Assembly: GCA_038880255.1 (NCBI GenBank)
Contig: JAVZSA010000039.1
Coordinates: 1 to 11,151, forward strand
Origin: ARK-15 sp038880255
GTDB taxonomy: Archaea > Thermoplasmatota > Thermoplasmata > Thermoplasmatales > ARK-15
DNA length: 11,151 bases
Reading direction: 5' to 3'
This document shows positions 6,518 to 11,151 of this stretch, piece after piece. A program made the position numbers and the translations under genes. How positions within the stretch are numbered: position 1 is the stretch's first letter; each line of letters starts with the position of its first letter. The notes under the pieces were generated by a model. That model saw nothing but the letters and a program-made list of their open reading frames with translations, did not search any database and had not been told where the DNA came from.

Positions 6518-7621
6518 TTATTTTTTTCTAATTATGAAATATATAAGGGCAGAAACTCCAATAACTAGTGAAAACCTGTATATGAAAGGATTAATCGCAT
6601 CTGCAGGTACTGGTAAAAGTGCATATTGACCAAAGGACTCATTTTTCGGAATTATTTTTTCATTAAACTGATAATTTTCCGCTTTACCGTACAATAAAGT
6701 ATAATAATTTGTCAAATGTGTGCTATTACCATCATCCACCCATTCTGTTAATCTATAGGGATCCCTTATAAAAAATCCAATGCCCAAATCTGAGGAACCT
6801 ACCTCTTCGGTGAGATCTATAATTCCATATACAATTCCTTTATTTGTTGGGATTAAAGTTCCTACCCAAGCATGTTCAGCCCATGTTGACATGGTATATA
6901 ACCAACCAAATTCAACCCATGCAGGTATTCCAATTGCCCTTGACATGGAAACGTAAAGAAATGATAGCTCAACACAATCACCCACCCCTAATAAATATGT
7001 TTTCCATGCAGAATTTGGTAAATTCTCCTTTGTATATGTTACCTTGTATTTGAAATTTTTAACAATATAATCATAAATAGATTTTTCCATCTGAAAAACA
7101 TTCGTGTCATTTTTTACAATATTCTTTGTAATGTTTTTAAACATCTCAGGCATTATCACCTTTTCTCCAAAAAGATATTCATCACCAAGATATTGTTTTT
7201 TGAGACTTTCAGGAATATATGAGATATTCAAACTATTGTATTCAGAGACAGGATATGAAATAGATTTCACATCAAAATTATAAATAAGTTTAATGTTTGT
7301 GGATGAATTTATTACAAATGTTATCCATGTTCTATTATATCCATTGTTATAATAATATCTATTTTTGCTATCAATCAATAGTGAAGATTTTTGATAATTA
7401 GTATTATTGTATGGAACAGTAACATTTAGAATTAAATTCATTTGGGAATTACTGGTTATATTTATATATCTTATGAACTGCCCATTAAGTGTAGAGGGAA
7501 TTGGTAAATACAGTGAACTTGCCTGTGTATCCCATATTGAAATTATTGTGGGAGAAAGAACTATGGCTAATGCAACAAGAGAAAATGCTACGTAGGCTTC
7601 AGGAATTATATTCTTTTTCAT
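6518..7621 (-). CDS. Membrane-anchored transglutaminase-like (papain-fold) protein
   Basis: A 367-residue protein with an N-terminal membrane segment (about 8-30) and a C-terminal one (about 347-364, followed by IRKK). The large middle part should lie outside the cytoplasm; it carries several N-x-S/T sequons (NIT, NVT, NRT, NIS, NDT), which fits glycosylation. The transglutaminase-like core is residues 180-275. It shows the complete catalytic triad: C216 in GVGDC, H250 in WAEHAW and D269 in GIIDLT. In microbes this fold more often works as a protease or peptide-modifying enzyme than as a true cross-linker, so the reaction is open. Residues 35-150 look like a beta-rich domain without an obvious family. 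The gene starts 7 nt after the stop of the PrsW-like gene, with a weak GAAGTGA SD-like stretch overlapping that stop, so the two are probably cotranscribed. Confidence 0.82.
   Translation of the reverse strand: MKKNIIPEAYVAFSLVALAIVLSPTIISIWDTQASSLYLPIPSTLNGQFIRYINITSNSQMNLILNVTVPYNNTNYQKSSLLIDSKNRYYYNNGYNRTWITFVINSSTNIKLIYNFDVKSISYPVSEYNSLNISYIPESLKKQYLGDEYLFGEKVIMPEMFKNITKNIVKNDTNVFQMEKSIYDYIVKNFKYKVTYTKENLPNSAWKTYLLGVGDCVELSFLYVSMSRAIGIPAWVEFGWLYTMSTWAEHAWVGTLIPTNKGIVYGIIDLTEEVGSSDLGIGFFIRDPYRLTEWVDDGNSTHLTNYYTLLYGKAENYQFNEKIIPKNESFGQYALLPVPADAINPFIYRFSLVIGVSALIYFIIRKK
6521..6527 (+). terminator. Oligo-T terminator after the 5565 gene
   Basis: Seven consecutive T lie 9 nt after the TGA stop, which fits U-tract termination in archaea. 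The same bases encode the terminal Lys codons of the converging transglutaminase-like gene, whose stop is only 5 nt from this gene's stop. Confidence 0.45.
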
Positions 7622-7628
7622 ACCAATT

Positions 7629-8252
7629 TCACTTCAAGTAATTTCTTGCCATGATATAAATTGGCATCATTATTAAAATTCCTATCGTGGAATATATTAT
7701 CATAGACCACATATATGGGATAAGGAATAAAAATGCGAGAATTTGAACGATTATGGCATTTATTAAATGGTATTTACGTTTCATACCAAATATCCCTTCA
7801 CCAATTAGTATACCTGTTGATGCGTTTGAAATTACATATATTGAAGAGAATATTAAAAATATGATGTAATCGAGAATACCAGGCGAATATGATCTACCAT
7901 AATAATAAATCAAAGAAAGTGAAAACATAGCTCCAATACCAACACTGAATGAAAATGAAAAATACACAGCATTTTTATTTTTAATAAATCTATTTCTATT
8001 GAAAACTATGAATTTTAAAAGTTCATTTAAAAATGGAAATAATAAAACAAGGAATATTGAAAGGTCAATAAAATCTCGAGCATTGGAAAGGAGAATAAGG
8101 AAAAAAAATGAAACTGGAATACCTAAAATGAAACCTGTGATTAAATAAAGAAATATACCTCTATCATCCAAATCTTCCCTTTTCCCAAAAGCATCATAGA
8201 GTAACAATCCAGCAGGTATTATCGCAATTATTGTAGCTATACTAAATTCCAT
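7629..8252 (-). CDS. PrsW-like polytopic membrane protein, catalytic residues apparently lost
   Basis: A 207-residue protein with about seven hydrophobic segments and few charges. The order of motifs recalls the PrsW/CPBP intramembrane protease families. FPFLNELLKF (residues 72-81) occupies the place of the EExxK motif, but the first Glu is Asn (N76); E77 and K80 remain. The following GIGAMFSLSL lacks the Glu expected in FxxxE (S113 instead). SNASTGILIG (142-151) has Asn where the third-motif His would be. If the alignment is right, this is a pseudo-protease. Otherwise it is simply an unknown membrane protein. The frame also allows a TTG start at 8261 that overlaps the yjbQ stop as TTGA. I prefer the ATG at 8252, 5 nt after that stop, but neither has a good SD site. 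It lies between yjbQ and the transglutaminase-like gene in one apparent operon. Confidence 0.68.
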   Translation of the reverse strand: MEFSIATIIAIIPAGLLLYDAFGKREDLDDRGIFLYLITGFILGIPVSFFFLILLSNARDFIDLSIFLVLLFPFLNELLKFIVFNRNRFIKNKNAVYFSFSFSVGIGAMFSLSLIYYYGRSYSPGILDYIIFLIFSSIYVISNASTGILIGEGIFGMKRKYHLINAIIVQILAFLFLIPYMWSMIIYSTIGILIMMPIYIMARNYLK

Positions 8253-8257
8253 GCAAA

Positions 8258-8671
8258 TCAAGATAATATCTCTACTATTATTGACCTTTCCCTTGCCCTT
8301 ATGTCAAATTCAACAAACACAATCTGTTGCCAAGTCCCCAATGTTAAAGATCCATTTACTACAGGAATACATAGATCAGGCTTTAAACTTGATGCCCTAA
8401 TGTGAGAATGGCCATTACCATCATGCCATTTTTTCTCATGTTCATATTCAATATTTTTTGGAATTACCCTTTCCATAAACCTTCTAAAATCTTCTACAAG
8501 CCCTGATTCAAATTCAATTGTTGTAATTGCTGAGGTTGAACTTTTTGTAAATATTATGCAAAGACCATTTCTTATATTGGATTCCTTAACAATATCATCT
8601 ACCTTATCTGTAATATTTATTATGTCAAGCTCTCCCCTTGTGGATAACTTTAACTCTTTAATATAAATCAT
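8258..8671 (-). CDS. yjbQ: YjbQ-family protein (UPF0047)
   Basis: A 137-residue cytosolic protein of the widespread YjbQ/UPF0047 family, some members of which have weak thiamine-phosphate synthase activity; the physiological role is unsettled. The signature region is clear: EHEKKWHDGNGHSHIRAS (77-94) with H78, H83, H88 and H90, then IPVVNGSLTLGTWQQ (102-116) and a final FDIRARERS (122-130). At the position of the bacterial HTTA motif it has SSTSA (44-48), followed by TTIEFESGL, which I recall from archaeal members, so it is probably a subfamily trait rather than damage. The ATG at 8671 lies about 27 nt after a TATA box and has no SD, which suggests a leaderless mRNA. It is the first gene of a probable three-gene operon with the PrsW-like and transglutaminase-like genes. 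Confidence 0.9.
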   Translation of the reverse strand: MIYIKELKLSTRGELDIINITDKVDDIVKESNIRNGLCIIFTKSSTSAITTIEFESGLVEDFRRFMERVIPKNIEYEHEKKWHDGNGHSHIRASSLKPDLCIPVVNGSLTLGTWQQIVFVEFDIRARERSIIVEILS

Positions 8672-8691
8672 AATTTTTTATATTCTTTTAT

Positions 8692-8703
8692 TGTTTAAAA
8701 ATT
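8692..8703 (-). promoter_or_regulatory. yjbQ operon promoter (TATA box)
   Basis: On the minus strand, ATTTTTAAAC (8702-8693) holds a TATA box centred about 27 nt before the yjbQ ATG. It begins directly after the DUF62 stop codon (8704-8706). The yjbQ operon therefore has its own promoter although it follows DUF62 on the same strand. Confidence 0.6.
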
Positions 8704-9462
8704 TCATGGTAGTTCTATCATAATTTCATCCATTTTTCTTGCTCTTAAAAAATCACTAGCCCTACCTTTGTTCATGGATATTTCCAGGAAATTTTCACTA
8801 TTTATTAACATTATTAATTCACCCTCTTTCCCTTCACCATAGGTGCCTCTAAACGTACATTTATGGATACCATGATAATTTAGAAATATTTCTTCTCCTA
8901 TTGAAAATTTTACAAAATTTTCTGGTATATTTGTAATAACATTACCGAATGAATCAATATGAATTATTGCTGCAATTACCCCATTTTTTTCCACCTGAGG
9001 TGACTTTATGTTTAATGTAACAATACTTTCTAAAGGTATCTTTTTTAAATTTTCTGGAAATTTCCCCATTGATAATTTTGCGGCCACAGGTACAAATACA
9101 TCCCTTCCATGAAATGTTTTACTTACATTTTCAGGAGCTATTATTTCATACAACTCCTTCACCATACCTTTAACAAATGTGAGTAATCCATTATTTGGAC
9201 CTACAAAATATCCTCTTTCTAACTTTGCAAGAACTCCTTTTCTAGAAGTACCTACTCCAGGATCTATAACAAAAACATGAATTGTATCTGGTGGGAAATA
9301 ACCAATAATATTGTAAAGTATGTAAGCTCCATGAAGTATATCGAATGGCTGAACATCATGGGTAATATCCACTATTTCTATATCGCCATAACTTTTAATA
9401 ATACCTTTAAGAACACCAACATAGTGTTCCCTACTTGAAAAGTCTGTTGTAATGGTAATCAT
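8704..9462 (-). CDS. SAM hydroxide adenosyltransferase (DUF62 family)
   Basis: A 252-residue cytosolic enzyme of the family that splits S-adenosylmethionine with hydroxide into adenosine and methionine; it is related to fluorinase and chlorinase. The family start TDFSSREHYVGVLKG (6-20) and the Asp-Arg-His set are visible: D67 and R74 in IDPGVGTSRKG, and H118 in FHGRDVF. YFVGPNNGLL (85-94) and the C-terminal beta-barrel part beginning IIHIDSFGNVITNIP are also typical. Nothing suggests halogenase activity. The ATG at 9462 matches the family start. It is only 4 nt after the mature 3' end of tRNA-Thr and has no SD. The position where a TATA box would be needed lies inside GC-rich tRNA sequence. 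Expression probably depends on transcription through the tRNA, with tRNA 3' processing releasing a nearly leaderless mRNA. Confidence 0.92.
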   Translation of the reverse strand: MITITTDFSSREHYVGVLKGIIKSYGDIEIVDITHDVQPFDILHGAYILYNIIGYFPPDTIHVFVIDPGVGTSRKGVLAKLERGYFVGPNNGLLTFVKGMVKELYEIIAPENVSKTFHGRDVFVPVAAKLSMGKFPENLKKIPLESIVTLNIKSPQVEKNGVIAAIIHIDSFGNVITNIPENFVKFSIGEEIFLNYHGIHKCTFRGTYGEGKEGELIMLINSENFLEISMNKGRASDFLRARKMDEIMIELP

Positions 9463-9466
9463 CCAG

Positions 9467-9539
9467 AGCCACCGCCGGGAATCGGACCCGGGACCTCGTG
9501 CTTACCAAGCACGCGCTCCACCGACTGAGCTACGGTGGC
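9467..9539 (-). tRNA. tRNA-Thr (anticodon GGT)
   Basis: Seventy-three nucleotides fold into a complete cloverleaf on the minus strand. The acceptor pairs GCCACCG with CGGTGGC, with discriminator T. The D stem is GCTC/GAGC around AGTCGGTG. The anticodon stem is CGTGC/GCACG around TTGGTAA, giving anticodon GGT. The variable loop is AGGTC, and the T stem is CCGGG/CCCGG around TCCGATT. It decodes the threonine codons ACC and ACT. CCA is not encoded, and there is no intron. Its first ten bases are also the last ten of the winged-helix gene, and it is followed within 4 nt by the DUF62 start codon. Confidence 0.97.
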
Positions 9540-9739
9540 AGTTCTTTCTTACCCTTTTCCGTAATTGTATAAATACCCTTTTCCTTTGAATCAACATATC
9601 CTTCCTTCTTTAAAGATCTAAGTTTCCCCATCACCTTTGGTACTGGTAACCCTGCCTTCTTCCCAATGTCACCGCATCCGCCCTGACCTATTTCAGAAAG
9701 AGCCTTCAATATTTTTATGGACACTTCATCCAATGGCAT
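9530..9739 (-). CDS. Small winged-helix DNA-binding protein
   Basis: A 69-residue protein that looks like a single winged helix-turn-helix domain: helix 1 VSIKILKALSEI (6-17), a short helix GDIGKKAG (23-30), a recognition helix PVPKVMGKLRSLKKEG (32-47), then the wing YVDSKEKGIYTITEKG (48-63). It is probably a transcription regulator or DNA-binding protein of the MarR/ArsR-like kind, but the target is unknown. The ATG at 9739 follows a TATA box by about 28 nt with no SD, which fits leaderless expression. Its last codons lie inside tRNA-Thr: the CTG-CCA-CCG-TAG end uses tRNA bases 1-10, so the stop codon is the conserved T8-A9-G10 of the tRNA. Small size and coding-like hydrophobic spacing support a real gene. 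Function is inferred from fold only. Confidence 0.8.
   Translation of the reverse strand: MPLDEVSIKILKALSEIGQGGCGDIGKKAGLPVPKVMGKLRSLKKEGYVDSKEKGIYTITEKGKKELPP
9566..9577 (-). promoter_or_regulatory. Internal tRNA-Thr promoter inside the winged-helix gene
   Basis: On the minus strand, GGTATTTATACAAT (9577-9564) contains TATTTATA (9575-9568), a good TATA box. Usual spacing predicts initiation near 9544, leaving a 5' leader of about 5 nt before the tRNA. The same bases encode the Gly-Ile-Tyr-Thr stretch near the end of the winged-helix protein. This promoter could serve tRNA-Thr plus DUF62. Confidence 0.6.
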
Positions 9740-9760
9740 AATTACTTTTATTTCCTAACA

Positions 9761-9773
9761 ATATTTAAAAATT
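9761..9773 (-). promoter_or_regulatory. Winged-helix gene promoter (TATA box)
   Basis: On the minus strand, TTTTTAAATA (9771-9762) is centred about 28 nt before the ATG at 9739. It follows immediately after the stop codon of the upstream membrane-protein gene (9775-9777). Confidence 0.6.
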
Positions 9774-9774
9774 T

Positions 9775-10587
9775 TCAATAATGTGCTACTATAAAATTTA
9801 TTATGTTAAAAATAAGAACAATATCAAATATTATGTTAGAGGAAAGTATGGAAAAATAAGATAATGTTAAAAGTAGGGATTTTTTTCTTACCCTCAATAT
9901 TAAAAAATGAATTAAAGAAAATAATAAAAGGAGTGATAAAAATATGGTTGCAAATTTAATTGTATTCCCTGACCATAAAAATGAAACACTCGGAAAGAAC
10001 ATAGCAAGTAAAAGTAAAAATGACATTGCAGCCTGAATATTCCAAAAAACATCCTTCCCCTTTCCATATAGGAAATAGAATAATGAAAGTATTGATAAAT
10101 ATATTAATGATGCAAGCAGAACTATAATAAATTCATTTAGATATGAAGAAAATTCTGGAAGAAATATTTTTGCCAAATTAAATGGACTTAAAAGAATCAT
10201 TAAGCCTATCCATACACTTATTAACATATACAAAAGAATGTGGGAAATGATATAACTAATGTCATTTCTCTCCCTTAAAATACTTTCATATTTTTCCAAT
10301 GAAGGAAATTCCTCTCTTTTTGATGTAATTATATCAACAAACTTTTGTGCATCTACACCCATAGCAACTGGATTAATTCCAAAGGCCATTATAGCTAGAT
10401 GATGCATATCATCATATACACTCTTCTTTTCCATTATATATTTTTGATACTTCTCTAAAGCAATATTTGTCTCATCTATCCTTTTTTTAAATCTTAAGAA
10501 TACTTTATAGGCGATATATGCAACTATTGCACTAAATATTAATTGGGGGATATAGTTAATTAAATTTTCTAATCTTATTATTATCAT
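9775..10587 (-). CDS. Six-TM membrane protein with a cytosolic-type helical loop, function unknown
   Basis: A 270-residue protein I do not recognise. Hydrophobic segments lie at about 10-31, 111-134, 152-173, 184-204, 210-231 and 240-266. Between the first two is a charged, mainly helical stretch (33-110) with Lys/Glu/Arg-rich heptad-like spacing around 33-60 and a conserved-looking MAFGINPVAMGVDAQKFVDII (67-87). No catalytic motif is visible. By the positive-inside pattern (RFKKR just after TM1, RVRKK after TM5), the helical loop is probably cytoplasmic. The ATG at 10587 has both an SD-like AGGTAGG 4 nt upstream and a TATA-like stretch about 28 nt upstream, so whether the mRNA is leaderless is unclear. 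It stands between a surface-protein gene and the winged-helix gene on the same strand, each apparently with its own promoter. Confidence 0.72.
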   Translation of the reverse strand: MIIIRLENLINYIPQLIFSAIVAYIAYKVFLRFKKRIDETNIALEKYQKYIMEKKSVYDDMHHLAIMAFGINPVAMGVDAQKFVDIITSKREEFPSLEKYESILRERNDISYIISHILLYMLISVWIGLMILLSPFNLAKIFLPEFSSYLNEFIIVLLASLIYLSILSLFYFLYGKGKDVFWNIQAAMSFLLLLAMFFPSVSFLWSGNTIKFATIFLSLLLLFSLIHFLILRVRKKSLLLTLSYFSILSSNIIFDIVLIFNIINFIVAHY

Positions 10588-10609
10588 ATTTCCTACCTTT
10601 TTATCGCAT

Positions 10610-10624
10610 CCATAAATTTAATAT
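10610..10624 (-). promoter_or_regulatory. Possible promoter of the six-TM protein gene
   Basis: On the minus strand, TATTAAATTTATG (10623-10611) is TATA-like and lies about 28 nt before the ATG at 10587. The 40-nt gap after the preceding gene's stop is just large enough for a promoter. The match is weaker than those of the other promoters here. Confidence 0.4.
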
Positions 10625-10627
10625 TTA

Positions 10628-11151
10628 CTAGATTGGGATATAGTTATAATGATTTATTATATTTATTGTAAATGTATATGTAAGTATTATGGAATTTTGA
10701 GAATTTAATAAAATATAGAAATAGAAAGTGGAATTAAATGCCATATTTGGCATATATGTGAAATTTATATACATAGATCCATTGGATGAAAGGGTAGCAA
10801 AATTTGCTGGATTCTTTATTGTGTTTGTTGGCCAATAATAATAAAACTCTAGATTTGAGACATTATTGCTTCCTGTAAAATAGACTGTAAAATTGTACAT
10901 ATTCCATGGATTTTTCGAATTATAGTATATTAAACTTGTAGTAAAATTTAAGGAACAATATGATTGTAATTTTAATGTAAAACCTGTATTATATTCAGGA
11001 GGGTAATTATCAAGGTATGACCAACTATTTGCATTAGCTCCATTATTTGTATATGCAACTGTTCCATTTGTTTGTAAAACATACCAATAATTATATCCAT
11101 AAAGGGAAGAATACATATCAAATGTGATTGCCTGGTTTGAACCCAAAGAGT
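10628..11151 (-). CDS. Asn/Tyr-rich secreted or surface protein, 5' end outside the window
   Basis: The frame is open to the window edge, so only the C-terminal part (about 174 codons) is present. A TTG at 11146 is unlikely to be the true start. About 17% of residues are Asn and 14% Tyr. There is no Arg and only about seven charged residues other than His. At least seven N-x-S/T sequons are seen (NGT, NFT three times, NVS, NGS, NST). Alternating hydrophobic and polar residues, as in SMYINFTYMPN and TFYFYILL, suggest a beta-sandwich. These traits fit an exported, N-glycosylated cell-surface or S-layer-like protein. No C-terminal membrane anchor is present, so any anchor would be at the missing N-terminal end. 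I cannot name a family. The low charge would also suit an acidic habitat, which is inference. Confidence 0.72.
   Translation of the reverse strand, partial: SLGSNQAITFDMYSSLYGYNYWYVLQTNGTVAYTNNGANANSWSYLDNYPPEYNTGFTLKLQSYCSLNFTTSLIYYNSKNPWNMYNFTVYFTGSNNVSNLEFYYYWPTNTIKNPANFATLSSNGSMYINFTYMPNMAFNSTFYFYILLNSQNSIILTYTFTINIINHYNYIPI

Noticed and set aside
7629..8252. Active PrsW intramembrane protease
   Set aside because: The positions expected to carry the catalytic Glu and His residues of the three motifs are Asn, Ser and Asn, so I describe it as PrsW-like only.
9461..9545. tRNA-Thr as an integration site of a mobile element
   Set aside because: No integrase gene and no repeated copy of the tRNA 3' end were found in the window. 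The flanking genes look like ordinary chromosomal genes.
10591..10611. Seven-codon upstream frame (MDAIKR) before the six-TM protein gene
   Set aside because: Its ATG overlaps the probable TATA box, so it would lie upstream of the transcription start.

Overview
The window looks like a piece of an AT-rich archaeal chromosome, most likely a thermophilic member of the Thermoplasmata or a relative. The evidence is a group II chaperonin (thermosome), a single archaeal MCM helicase, an archaeal-type SRP RNA with paired 5' and 3' ends (helix 1), a tRNA with no encoded CCA, and TATA-box promoters. The lineage call is an inference from protein character and was not checked by a search. The protein-coding DNA is strongly AT-rich. 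The two stable RNAs stand out as GC-rich islands, as expected for a hot or hot-and-acidic habitat.

Layout from left to right. A non-coding leader (1-237) carries a TATA box, a Shine-Dalgarno site and an imperfect direct repeat ahead of the thermosome gene (+, 238-1872). The thermosome converges on, and overlaps by 9 bp, a minus-strand HD-domain phosphohydrolase (1864-3081). Only about 10 nt upstream of the phosphohydrolase lies the 3' end of SRP RNA (minus, about 3092-3405). The SRP RNA promoter lies just past the stop codon of mcm (minus, 3446-5476). mcm diverges, through an 88-bp region holding two TATA boxes, from an unrecognised two-part protein (+, 5565-6512).

Next comes a minus-strand cluster: a YjbQ-family protein (8258-8671), a PrsW-like polytopic membrane protein lacking the usual catalytic residues (7629-8252), and a membrane-anchored transglutaminase-like protein (6518-7621). 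Upstream of it, also on the minus strand, are a SAM hydroxide adenosyltransferase-family (DUF62) gene (8704-9462), tRNA-Thr(GGT) (9467-9539), a small winged-helix protein (9530-9739), a six-TM membrane protein (9775-10587), and the 3' part of an Asn/Tyr-rich surface protein (10628 to the window edge).

The housekeeping content covers protein folding, replication, protein targeting and decoding. The most notable feature is the packing around the stable RNAs. The HD phosphohydrolase and DUF62 genes begin about 10 and 4 nt after the mature 3' ends of SRP RNA and tRNA-Thr, with no visible promoter or Shine-Dalgarno site of their own. Their mRNAs may therefore be released by, or extended from, stable-RNA transcripts. 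In the tRNA case the upstream winged-helix gene also takes its stop codon from inside the tRNA. Several other genes (mcm, the 5565 gene, yjbQ and the winged-helix gene) have a TATA box 26-29 nt before the start codon, the arrangement expected for leaderless mRNAs. I found no CRISPR array, insertion sequence, prophage or obvious defence system.
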